Assembly: GCA_043770215.1 (NCBI GenBank) | Contig: JAYVIQ010000031.1 | Coordinates: 1-25,547 of the forward strand | Length of the DNA: 25,547 nucleotides | Source: JAYVIQ01 sp043770215 | Lineage (GTDB): Bacteria > Bacteroidota > Bacteroidia > Cytophagales > JAAEPT01 | Direction: 5' to 3' | Shown: positions 1-7,210 of the stretch, piece after piece | How positions within the stretch are numbered: the stretch's first letter is position 1 | Layout: each line of letters starts with the position of its first letter | The notes under the pieces: model-generated | What the model saw: the letters and a program-made list of their open reading frames with translations, nothing else | Databases searched by the model: none | Told to the model about the DNA's origin: nothing | Made by a program: the position numbers and the translations under genes

Positions 1-44
1 CACTTTCAAAAATTAAAACTTAATAAATTTTAAAGACCAAGAAA

Positions 45-631
45 ATGAAAAAACAGTTGATTAAAGTTGCTATACTAGCTACTGGTATGCTTGCTTTAGG
101 AAGTTGTAACAAAGAAGAAGTAGTGGTAAAAGCAGCCACTACTCAAAATGCAATAGCAAACCGAGTAATATTTGAGTCGGTTGAAGAGTATGAAAATCTA
201 TTTGAAGACCCCAAAACAATAGACCAAAAAACAAACGAAGTTGCTGCACGCTTTGGTGCATGTAACTAAGCAGCTAAAGTTAGTACTACTTAAAAAGATG
301 CACTTTACTCAGAAGTATTGCAAAAGATATTGAACGATGATTAAATAGTATAAATTGGCAATTGGCTAATAAAAGTAGATGTTTATAAAGAACAAGTACT
401 TGCATTAGATGAAAAATGTTTAGACCAATACCCAGACTTAGCATAAAGTAACTTTGTATTAAAAATATTTTGGTGTATGGTACGTAAGATCAAGTAATTT
501 CTGCGTTGCAGTCTTCAAGTAAGCCATCATCATCAGCTAGACTTAGCTGTAGAGGTAATGAAGCTGAGAATGATTCAGTCGACAAAAAGATAGAGCAAGG
601 TAATATATTTCTTTTTTTATGTCTTTGTTAA
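45..631 (+). pseudogene. Broken exported lipoprotein gene
   Basis: An open frame of 74 codons starts at ATG 45. It has a lipoprotein signal peptide: MKKQ, a hydrophobic stretch, then lipobox LGSC with Cys21. It stops at TAA 267. The same frame keeps protein-like content beyond that stop, for example SEVLQKILNDD and IGNWLIKVDVYKEQVLALDE near 318-415. It is interrupted by TAA at 291, 342, 351 and 444. After about 447 the plausible coding frame shifts by one base (NILVYGT, then TAA 485, then DQVISALQSSSKPSSSARLS) and ends at TAA 629. The order LNDD-x-IV-x-IGNWLIKVD resembles a family of Bacteroidota lipoproteins I know only in outline, so the function is unknown. The short 5' ORF could still yield a 74-residue lipoprotein, but a decayed gene is the simpler reading. 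The true 3' boundary is uncertain. Confidence 0.7.
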
Positions 632-640
632 TTAGTTTAT

Positions 641-648
641 TAATTTTG
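641..648 (+). promoter_or_regulatory. Candidate -7 promoter element (TAATTTTG)
   Basis: TAATTTTG matches the Bacteroidota sigma-A -7 consensus TAnnTTTG. It ends only 4 bases before the ATG at 653, so the transcript leader would be extremely short. A TTTG at 624-627 is closer than the usual -33 spacing, so the -33 half is unconvincing. Confidence 0.35.
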
Positions 649-652
649 TGGC

Positions 653-1150
653 ATGAAAATTCAAAAACACACAGTACCGTCCATAACTTATACATTAAAA
701 GTAGATGGCGAAATTATAGAAACTGCTGGAACAGATAGCCCATTGGTTTATTTGCATGGTGTAAATTCTATGATACCAGGCTTTGAGAGGCAGTTAGAAG
801 GCGTAGAATTGGGAGCAGATTTTGATTTTAAAGTTACTTCTGAAGAAGGATACGGCGACATTAATCCAGATGCTTTGGTTTCTTTACCAAAATCTAATTT
901 TGAAATAGAAGGTAAATTTGCAGATGACCTTATACAAGTTGGTGGAGTAGTTCCAATGCAAGATCAAAATGGACATCCTTTAAGAGGCATAGTCTTAGAA
1001 ATTACTGAAGATTCAGTATCTATGGATTTTAATCACCCATTGGCTGGAAAAGAGTTGCAATTTATAGGGCAAGTGGTAGATGTTAGAATTGCTGCAGAAG
1101 AAGAAATTTCTCATGGCCATGTGCATGGAGAAGGCGGTCATGACCACTAA
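653..1150 (+). CDS. SlyD-type FKBP peptidyl-prolyl cis-trans isomerase
   Basis: This 165-residue protein has no signal peptide and is probably cytoplasmic. It catalyses cis-trans isomerisation of prolyl bonds and acts as a folding helper. The N-terminal half carries FKBP strands and the characteristic segment SMIPGFERQLEG near residue 40. The central region (GYGDINPDALVSLPKS through DQNGHPLRG) is the insert-in-flap chaperone domain typical of SlyD. The closing strand MDFNHPLAGKEL is also characteristic. The C-terminus is His/Glu-rich (SHGHVHGEGGHDH), which recalls the metal-binding tail of SlyD, though shorter than in E. coli. The gene stands alone: a decayed lipoprotein gene precedes it and a strong hairpin terminator follows. 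The family assignment is secure. The exact symbol (slyD or a paralogue) is not. Confidence 0.9.
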   Translation: MKIQKHTVPSITYTLKVDGEIIETAGTDSPLVYLHGVNSMIPGFERQLEGVELGADFDFKVTSEEGYGDINPDALVSLPKSNFEIEGKFADDLIQVGGVVPMQDQNGHPLRGIVLEITEDSVSMDFNHPLAGKELQFIGQVVDVRIAAEEEISHGHVHGEGGHDH

Positions 1151-1160
1151 ATAGTAGCTG

Positions 1161-1245
1161 CCTGAGTTCAATAAATCAAAACCACACCCAAAATTTAATA
1201 TTTGGTTTTGGATTTCTAATATTTGCTGAACTCAGGTATTTTTTT
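1161..1245 (+). terminator. Rho-independent terminator of the FKBP gene
   Basis: Perfect 10-bp arms CCTGAGTTCA (1161-1170) and TGAACTCAGG (1227-1236) are followed by a T-run at 1239-1245. The 56-base loop contains a second stem (ATCAAAACCA pairing with TGGTTTTGGAT), so the transcript end is a long two-tier hairpin. It sits between convergent genes. The T-run favours the plus strand. Confidence 0.75.
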
Positions 1246-1271
1246 AATTTATTGATTGTAATTTTTTTGAT

Positions 1272-1871
1272 TTAGTAAACAAAATTTGCATTATTTCTCT
1301 TTGGTTTGTCATTTTTTTTAGATTTTTCACGGTTTATAAAAAATCCAAAACAAGCTCCGCAAATTCCTCCAATGATATGTCCAAATTGTGAGATTTGGTC
1401 ATCATTAAATACAGAGATAACTTCTCTTCCAATGTAAAAAAATAACACCAAAACAAAGGTTAGAGGAATTTCTCCAGACTTGAAATTTGTTATAGATGAA
1501 AGCAAAATCATCATAAAAACAATACCACTTGCCCCCAAAATTCCCGAGTCAAATAAGAGAAGATTTAATACACCAGTAGCAAATGCAGTAATTAGAATCA
1601 TAAATAAAATTTGAATAGCTCCGTACTTTTCTTCTAGTATTGGACCAAGTATTAAAATAAGTGATAAGTTAGACAATAAGTGATCCCAGTCTGCATGACC
1701 AAGAACATGGCTAAATAGTCCAAAAAAAGTAAGAAATCCAGCGTTTTCTAAACTTCCTTGGGCGGTAAATAATACTATGAAATCAGAAAAAAGAAAGTGT
1801 TTTATCAAATGGATGATTGTGCAAATTATTGTAAAACTAAGGGTTGTAGGAGAATTATAAGCAATTTTCAT
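1272..1871 (-). CDS. Rhomboid-family intramembrane serine protease
   Basis: A 199-residue polytopic membrane protein that should cleave transmembrane substrates within the bilayer. The rhomboid hallmarks are present. HLLSN (His64, Asn68) in the second helix corresponds to the oxyanion-side HxxxN motif. GASG at 113-116 provides nucleophile Ser115, and FGHIIGG places the catalytic His at 165. About six hydrophobic segments fill the protein, and a Lys/Asn-rich cytoplasmic tail follows. All catalytic residues are kept, so it is predicted active; its substrate is unknown. The gene begins 2 bases after the end of the upstream exported-protein gene on the same strand, so they are probably co-transcribed. 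It converges on the FKBP gene across the hairpin at 1161-1245. Confidence 0.9.
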   Translation of the reverse strand: MKIAYNSPTTLSFTIICTIIHLIKHFLFSDFIVLFTAQGSLENAGFLTFFGLFSHVLGHADWDHLLSNLSLILILGPILEEKYGAIQILFMILITAFATGVLNLLLFDSGILGASGIVFMMILLSSITNFKSGEIPLTFVLVLFFYIGREVISVFNDDQISQFGHIIGGICGACFGFFINREKSKKNDKPKRNNANFVY

Positions 1872-1873
1872 AC

Positions 1874-2920
1874 TTAGTAATTTAGTATTTTATAGTAAAC
1901 TACAGTTTCTGGCAAGGAAGAGTTTTTGTACACTTCTTTGCGTATAGGTGTCCCGTTTGAGTGGTAATAATAAAACTTATCGTAGTTTAGATTAGCTACT
2001 TTGTGTATTTGTTTTTCTACAATAACTCGTCCGTTTTCTGATTTTCTGTAGTACACTCTATGAAACTCTCCTTTTTGAAATTCTTCTATTCTTTGGGTAA
2101 GAATGTTGTTTTTTTGCCTATGAATTTCTTTGTAAATAAGTTTTCCGTGTACAAAGATTTCACTTTTGTAAACGGTGTCGCTGTTTGATGGGTAAATCAA
2201 AGTGCTATCTATTTGTTTTTTAGAGGCTTTGTTGAAACGAATTGTTGCATTTCCTACATAGATAAGAGTATCATTATTTAAAATCTTATTTCCCATTTTT
2301 ATCAATTCGTTGGTTGGTTTTTCTAGCATATTTCTCCCTATTTGCTTTGTATACGCTTGCTCTTGGTTGTTGTCAAAAGTTTTTATGTGCCATAAATCTA
2401 GTACATCATTGTTCCATGAATAGGTTTCAACCCTTTCTAGTTTTGTATTGGTATAAAGTTTAAATGTGCCAACTCTGTTGCCTAGATATGTTATTTCACG
2501 TTTCTTGTATTCTATATCGCTGTATGGATAATGATTTTTTTTAATGATTATTCTTCCAGAGTTGTCATAATGTTCTTCTGTAAGCAACTCACCTTTTGTA
2601 ATGTTGGAGTCTATAATGATACTATCGCCGAGATTGGTAAACTCATACGCTTCTATTTTTTTTATTTGATTTTTTTCTATGTCATCTTTAAACCAAAAAA
2701 ACATATCTTGGTAAGGCATAACTTGCGAGTAACTTGTTATTGGATAACATAGTATGCCAAATAATAAGAACCTATACGATTTCTTTTTTATCTGATAAAA
2801 AAACAAGGCGTTTATAAAAGATTTATTTAATAGTAAAAAAGAGCTAAGGGCAATTTTTATTAAGTATGGTTGATTTTGTTTTGAAAAGAAGATTTTTGAT
2901 TTTTGTTTTATTAAGTTCAT
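1874..2920 (-). CDS. Exported protein with YwqK/MORN-like repeats
   Basis: The reading frame has 348 codons. About 43 residues precede a good signal peptide (KKKSYRFLLFGILCYPITSYSQ, cleavage near the final Gln). Translation may therefore start later than the ATG at 2920, for instance at the TTG codon just before LFFYQIKKK; the sequence does not settle it. The mature part is rich in Tyr, Lys and Glu strands such as FYYYHSNGTPIRKEVYKN and EIFVHGKLIYKEIHRQ. These recall the short beta-hairpin repeats of YwqK/MORN-type proteins. No catalytic motif is visible, and periplasmic or surface location is inferred from the signal. The gene is 2 bases upstream of the rhomboid protease, suggesting an operon. 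Function unknown. Confidence 0.65.
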   Translation of the reverse strand: MNLIKQKSKIFFSKQNQPYLIKIALSSFLLLNKSFINALFFYQIKKKSYRFLLFGILCYPITSYSQVMPYQDMFFWFKDDIEKNQIKKIEAYEFTNLGDSIIIDSNITKGELLTEEHYDNSGRIIIKKNHYPYSDIEYKKREITYLGNRVGTFKLYTNTKLERVETYSWNNDVLDLWHIKTFDNNQEQAYTKQIGRNMLEKPTNELIKMGNKILNNDTLIYVGNATIRFNKASKKQIDSTLIYPSNSDTVYKSEIFVHGKLIYKEIHRQKNNILTQRIEEFQKGEFHRVYYRKSENGRVIVEKQIHKVANLNYDKFYYYHSNGTPIRKEVYKNSSLPETVVYYKILNY

Positions 2921-3306
2921 TAAAACGTATTTTTATTTTGATTTTACAATCTTAGATTATTGCACTTAAATTCCACTGCAAAATGCATTTATTAGGTTTA
3001 AATCACATTTAAGTTTCAATTTTATATTTACTTGGTATACGTCCTAGCAGTTTACAGCTTGAAGACAATGATATGATGATTTTGCGTGAGTGATAGGAGT
3101 GGAGCTCTTTTTTGCATTTTTGGAGCAAAAAAAGCGGGAACGAAAAGCACGGTGCTTTAGTACACGCCCAAACCTTAGTTTTCTGAATACAATTAATGCC
3201 AAAATTTTTCTACCTTATCTTTTTTAGTAAACCCTTATTAAATATCTTTATTAATAAAGTTAAGCTATAATACTTTTATCTTTACAGTTGTTAATAAATA
3301 TTCTGC
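2921..3306. other. Intergenic region between divergent genes
   Basis: This 386-base spacer holds the promoters of the minus-strand exported-protein operon and of apt, plus the palindromic repeat core at 3084-3172. TATCTTTA at 3277-3284 is a one-mismatch match to TAnnTTTG and could serve apt. I could not fix a -33 partner. No coding potential was seen. Confidence 0.5.
3084..3172 (-). repeat. Palindromic repeat core, copy without terminal inverted repeats
   Basis: This 89-base stretch aligns along its whole length with the core of the element at 8496-8666 (8535-8622, 88 bases). Shared landmarks are an initial GCG, GGAGCTCTTT at 3101-3110, a run of A then GCG, and a terminal CGCCCAAA. It can fold on itself: TTTTTTGC pairs with GCAAAAAA, and GCGTG with CACGC at the ends. 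The flanks lack the TGTGAATATCCG terminal repeats of the three full copies. Strand is given relative to the copies at 11479 and 22445. Confidence 0.7.
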
Positions 3307-3831
3307 ATGCTAGAACAAAAGTTGAAAGCCATAATAAGAGATGTACCTAATTTTCCAAAAGACGGTATAATTTTTAAAGACATAACTCCCATTTTGTCTT
3401 ATCCAGAGGTTTGCAATGCAATTGTAAATGATTTGGTGCTGAATGCTAAAAAGTTAGAGGTAGAAGTAATAGCAGGTATAGAAGCTAGAGGTTTTTTGTT
3501 TGGCCCATTGATAGCACAGAAAATGGGTATTCCTTTTGTGCCTTTGCGTAAGTCTGGCAAGCTCCCTTACAAAAGTTATAAAGTAGACTATAATTTAGAA
3601 TACGGAACGGCTTCTTTAGAAATGCACGAAGATGCCTTTACTAAAAATGCAAGGGTACTCATTCATGATGATTTATTGGCAACTGGTGGTACTGCATTGG
3701 CTGCTGCAGCATTGGTTCAGAATATTGGGCAGGTGGTAGGGTATTCTTTCTTGATAGATTTAGAGTTTTTGTCTGGAAAACAGTTGCTTTCTTCAGTGAC
3801 TAGCTCTATTTATTCTATTGTTAAGTATTAG
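3307..3831 (+). CDS. apt: Adenine phosphoribosyltransferase
   Basis: A 174-residue cytoplasmic enzyme of purine salvage that converts adenine and PRPP to AMP and pyrophosphate. The N-terminus (IRDVPNFPKDGIIFKDITPI) is the classical APT opening. IAGIEARGFLFG near residue 55 and VPLRKSGKLP near 78 are the family's substrate-loop segments. VLIHDDLLATGGTA at 117-130 is the PRPP-binding motif with its acidic pair. Length fits the family (about 170-180). It is probably transcribed alone, since 141 bases with a weak hairpin separate it from the next gene. The ATG at 3307 is preceded by an A/T-rich leader without a Shine-Dalgarno sequence, as usual in this phylum. Confidence 0.96.
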   Translation: MLEQKLKAIIRDVPNFPKDGIIFKDITPILSYPEVCNAIVNDLVLNAKKLEVEVIAGIEARGFLFGPLIAQKMGIPFVPLRKSGKLPYKSYKVDYNLEYGTASLEMHEDAFTKNARVLIHDDLLATGGTALAAAALVQNIGQVVGYSFLIDLEFLSGKQLLSSVTSSIYSIVKY

Positions 3832-3864
3832 TTTATCTTAATTAAAATGGAAAAGTTAAATTTT

Positions 3865-3897
3865 TTATAAAATCTTATCAATCGTTTTATAAGGTTT
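3865..3897 (+). terminator. Weak AT-rich hairpin after apt
   Basis: Two alternative stems are possible: TTATAAAA (3865-3872) with TTTTATAA (3885-3892), or AAATCTTAT (3870-3878) with ATAAGGTTT (3889-3897, one G-T pair). No T-run follows, so this is only a possible terminator. Confidence 0.3.
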
Positions 3898-3930
3898 GTG
3901 TTACTTATGCTATTCATAACTACAATTTTC

Positions 3931-3962
3931 TTGTAGTTTCTGACAAAAAGCACGTATTTTTG
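3931..3962 (+). promoter_or_regulatory. Candidate sigma-A promoter of the DUF5916 gene
   Basis: TTG at 3931-3933 and TATTTTTG at 3955-3962 match the Bacteroidota -33 (TTG) and -7 (TAnnTTTG) elements with a 21-base spacer. The -7 element ends 10 bases before the ATG at 3973. Transcription would therefore begin only a few bases upstream of the start codon. Confidence 0.55.
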
Positions 3963-3972
3963 TATCTCTGAT

Positions 3973-6126
3973 ATGAAAATCTTTCTAAAATCTTTTATTA
4001 TTATTTTATTTATTGGTAATCAGTTACTTAATGCTCAACAATTGGTGCAATTAGGCAAGATTAATAAACCAATAAAAGTAGATGGTGCATTAGATTCTTT
4101 ATGGAATGAGTTTGAAGTGTTGACGGATTTTAAAAAATCTGCACCAATAGACAGTGGTTTGGCATTATCTAAAACAGAAGTTAGAATCTGTTATGACAAC
4201 AAATACTTTTATGTTTATGCCAAATGCTATGAATCTAAAAAAGGGAAACATATTGTTCAGTCTCTAAAAAGAGATTTTTCTTACCCAAGAACAGATGCGT
4301 TTGTAGTCTTTATAGATCCTTTTGATGATGGAGTAAATGGATTTAGTTTTTCTTGTAATCCATACGGCGCACAAAGAGAAGGGCTTTTAGAATCTGGAGG
4401 AGCACAAGGAGTAACAACAAGTTGGGATAATAAATGGTACTCTGCCACACAAGTTTCTGATACAGTTTGGACAGTAGAAATGGCAATTCCTTTTAATTCA
4501 TTAAGGTTTAATGAAAAGAACAAAACCTGGGGAATTAACTTTTCTAGAAACGACCAAAAAAATAACGAAATATCTACCTGGGTACATGTGCCTAGAAATT
4601 TTAATGTAGCAAATTTAGCATTTATAGCAGATGTAAATTGGGCTGAAACACCCCCAGCAAACGGAAAAAACATAAGTATCATTCCGTATATAACCACAGG
4701 TGCCAATAACAATGATTATTTTGTAGATGGAGGCTTGGATGCAAAAATTGGGTTGTCTACTTCTATGAATTTAGATTTAACTGTAAACCCCAATTTTAGT
4801 ACAGTAGAGGTAGATCAGCAAGTAACAAATTTGGATAGGTTTGAAATTTTTTTTCCAGAAAGAAGGCAATTTTTTATAGAGAATAGTGATTTGTTTAGTT
4901 CACTAGGTTCTGCCAATACTAGGCCTTTTTTTAGTAGAAGAATAGGCATAGGCAAGGATTCTTTGGGCAATACTGTGCAAAATCCTATTTTGGGAGGCGC
5001 ACGAGTTTCTGGTAAATTAAATGATAATTGGAGGTTGGGTGCTATGAGTATACAGACCTCTAACGGCAAAAATAATCTTTTGAGTCCTGAGAATTTTAGC
5101 ATAGCCTCTGTTCAAAGAAAGTTGTTTAAGCGCTCTACTGTTGGTGCATTTTATTTAGATAAAGAGGTCTTTAATCCCCAAGGCAATTACTTAAAGAATA
5201 ATTTTGTAAGAATTGCAGGCTCAGAACTTAATTTTAATTCTTCTGATAGCAAATGGATAGGGAAAACCTATGTGCATACATCTATAGATTCTACTAAAAA
5301 AGTAGGGTTAAACCAAGGCATGTCATTTAGCTATAGTACAAAATTTTTAAATTTTGGTTTGATTCAAGAATTGGTATCCAAAGATTATAATTCTGAAGTA
5401 GGCTTTGTAAGACGAAAAGACTATTTGTACATAAAACCAAACATGGAGTATATTTATTACCCCAAAAAAACTAAATTTATTTATCATGATATTGGTGGAG
5501 GTTCGCACGCTTACTTTGGACCCAACTCAAAAGTAAATGATGCTACTCATTACGTGTTTTACAAAAACCAATTGCGTACCACAGCAGTAATGCAACTTAC
5601 CTATTCCAATAGTTATTTACAACTTCAAAAACCCTTTGACCCAAGCGGATCTGGAGGATTAAAGTTATTGGCTGGAACATCCTATAGATGGCAAACGATT
5701 ACATACCATTACACCAGCAATGAGCGTAAATCTTTGTTTTTAGACATTACAACCACTGGCGGGCAGTACTTTAATGGAAATAGATACGCAATATCTGGTA
5801 GTTTAAGATACAGGATTATTCCTAAATTTGTATTTAGTTTTAATTATAGTTTTAATAAGATTATTTTACCAAAACCTTATAAATCAGTAGATTGGGTGTT
5901 ACTTGGTCCTCAGTTAGAGTTTTTATTTACAACCAAATTATTTTGGACAACTTATTTCCAATACAATCAGCAACTAAACAATATAAACGTAAATTCTAGA
6001 CTTCAATGGAGGTTTAAACCTGCTTCTGACTTATTTATAGTCTATACAAATAATTTTTTACCCGAAACTTTTGCCAATAAAAGTAGGGGCATAGTTGTAA
6101 AATTCACCTATTGGTTTAATATTTGA
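3973..6126 (+). CDS. DUF5916 outer-membrane protein with CBM9-like domain
   Basis: A 717-residue exported protein. Residues 1-21 form a signal peptide ending in LLNAQ. Residues about 30-230 form a carbohydrate-binding family 9-like beta-sandwich (PIKVDGALDSLWNE, RICYDNKYFYVYAKCYE, AFVVFIDPFDDG, VEMAIPFNSLRF). This fold is shared with DOMON-like proteins. The rest is the DUF5916 region, introduced by NLDLTVNPNFSTVEVDQQ and FFPERRQFFIEN, both strongly family-typical. It is followed by alternating aromatic strands to a C-terminal FTYWFNI, as expected for an outer-membrane beta-barrel ending in an aromatic residue. No enzymatic activity is established for the family, and glycan binding is only inferred from the CBM9-like fold. 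It heads a tight group with the reductase and menA; its stop is 17 bases upstream of the ATG chosen for the next gene. Confidence 0.85.
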   Translation: MKIFLKSFIIILFIGNQLLNAQQLVQLGKINKPIKVDGALDSLWNEFEVLTDFKKSAPIDSGLALSKTEVRICYDNKYFYVYAKCYESKKGKHIVQSLKRDFSYPRTDAFVVFIDPFDDGVNGFSFSCNPYGAQREGLLESGGAQGVTTSWDNKWYSATQVSDTVWTVEMAIPFNSLRFNEKNKTWGINFSRNDQKNNEISTWVHVPRNFNVANLAFIADVNWAETPPANGKNISIIPYITTGANNNDYFVDGGLDAKIGLSTSMNLDLTVNPNFSTVEVDQQVTNLDRFEIFFPERRQFFIENSDLFSSLGSANTRPFFSRRIGIGKDSLGNTVQNPILGGARVSGKLNDNWRLGAMSIQTSNGKNNLLSPENFSIASVQRKLFKRSTVGAFYLDKEVFNPQGNYLKNNFVRIAGSELNFNSSDSKWIGKTYVHTSIDSTKKVGLNQGMSFSYSTKFLNFGLIQELVSKDYNSEVGFVRRKDYLYIKPNMEYIYYPKKTKFIYHDIGGGSHAYFGPNSKVNDATHYVFYKNQLRTTAVMQLTYSNSYLQLQKPFDPSGSGGLKLLAGTSYRWQTITYHYTSNERKSLFLDITTTGGQYFNGNRYAISGSLRYRIIPKFVFSFNYSFNKIILPKPYKSVDWVLLGPQLEFLFTTKLFWTTYFQYNQQLNNINVNSRLQWRFKPASDLFIVYTNNFLPETFANKSRGIVVKFTYWFNI

Positions 6127-6143
6127 CAAAATTATTGTACAAG

Positions 6144-7205
6144 ATGAGATTAACAGTAAAAGAAATACGCCAAGCCACTGCAGATTCAGTGGTTCTTACT
6201 TTCGAAAAGCCTACAGAATCATTTAATTATCATTCTGGACAGTACCTAACAGTAGTTTTAGATATAGATGGAGAATCTGTTAGAAGAGCATATTCTTTAT
6301 GTTCATCTCCATTTGTAGATGAGTTTCCTTCTATAGGCGTTAAAAGAGTAAAAGGGGGGAAAGTTTCTAATTATATTAATGATAACATTAGAATAGGTTC
6401 AGAAATAGAAGTATTGCCTCCTATGGGCAATTTCAAATGCGAAGTGGAGTCTAACGGTCAAAGAAGCATTGTATTGATGGGTGGTGGTAGCGGTATGACA
6501 CCTTTGATTTCAATTTCTAAAACAGTTTTGTCACAAGAAACAGCCTCAGTAGTAACTCTTGTAAATGTAAACTTAAATAAAGAGAATAGTCTTTTTGTAG
6601 ATGATTTATTGCACCTTAAAACAGAATATGGAGTTCGTTTTAGAGTACTAGATCACTTTGTAGAAGAAGAAGTAATTACCAAAAAAGGGCTTTTTAGAAA
6701 AGAAGTATTGGCACAAAAAGGATTGCCAAGCAAAGATACTTTATATAATTATTTAGAAGTATTGGGCATAGAATCATCTGACGAGAATGTATGCTATTTG
6801 TGTGGTCCATCTGGTTTAATGGATTCTAGTGAATTAGCTCTTAGGGCTGTGGGTATTGATAAATCTAGAATAAAGAGAGAGAGCTTTGTGGCAGATTTAA
6901 GCAAATCTAACCAAGAGGCATTAAGTTTTGAGGGCTCAAGTGAAGTAACTATCCAAATTATGGGAGATTCTCATGTTATGAAAGTTCAGAACAAAGCTAT
7001 TTTGCAATCTGGTTTAGAAAACGGTATAGAAATGCCATTTAGTTGCCAAGCCGGTTTGTGTACTGCATGTATGGGTAAATGTACAGAAGGTGTAGTAGAA
7101 ATGGAGTTTTCTGACGGATTGACACAAGAACAAATAGAGCAAGGATATGTTTTGACTTGTGTGGGTCATGCAAAATCTGATAAAGTGACTATTGTTTTCG
7201 AATAA
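6144..7205 (+). CDS. PaaE-like ferredoxin/flavin reductase with C-terminal 2Fe-2S domain
   Basis: A 353-residue soluble oxidoreductase that moves electrons from NAD(P)H through FAD to a plant-type 2Fe-2S cluster. Domain order is FAD-binding barrel (RAYSLCSSP near 48-56, the RxYS flavin motif), nucleotide-binding domain (GGGSGMTP at 113-120 and CGPSG at 220-224), then ferredoxin. The ferredoxin cysteines are 301, 306, 309 and 339, giving the canonical C-X4-C-X2-C-X29-C. This architecture is that of PaaE, the reductase of phenylacetyl-CoA epoxidase, and related hydroxylase reductases. No paaABCD oxygenase genes are nearby, so the partner is unknown. I chose ATG 6144; an upstream TTG at 6123 would overlap the previous stop. 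The stop is 5 bases before menA, so co-transcription is likely. Confidence 0.88.
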   Translation: MRLTVKEIRQATADSVVLTFEKPTESFNYHSGQYLTVVLDIDGESVRRAYSLCSSPFVDEFPSIGVKRVKGGKVSNYINDNIRIGSEIEVLPPMGNFKCEVESNGQRSIVLMGGGSGMTPLISISKTVLSQETASVVTLVNVNLNKENSLFVDDLLHLKTEYGVRFRVLDHFVEEEVITKKGLFRKEVLAQKGLPSKDTLYNYLEVLGIESSDENVCYLCGPSGLMDSSELALRAVGIDKSRIKRESFVADLSKSNQEALSFEGSSEVTIQIMGDSHVMKVQNKAILQSGLENGIEMPFSCQAGLCTACMGKCTEGVVEMEFSDGLTQEQIEQGYVLTCVGHAKSDKVTIVFE

Positions 7206-7210
7206 GATAC

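Noticed and set aside
267..487. TAA recoding or readthrough as an explanation for the interrupted lipoprotein frame.
   Set aside because: Many intact neighbouring genes end in TAA, and the pseudogene also carries a frameshift, so decay explains it better.
1161..1245. A riboswitch or structured regulatory RNA after the FKBP gene.
   Set aside because: The two-tier hairpin followed by T residues just after a stop codon, between convergent genes, is adequately explained as a terminator.
6123..6143. An upstream TTG start for the reductase, overlapping the DUF5916 stop.
   Set aside because: The ATG at 6144 leads directly into the conserved first strand, and the extra seven residues add nothing recognisable.
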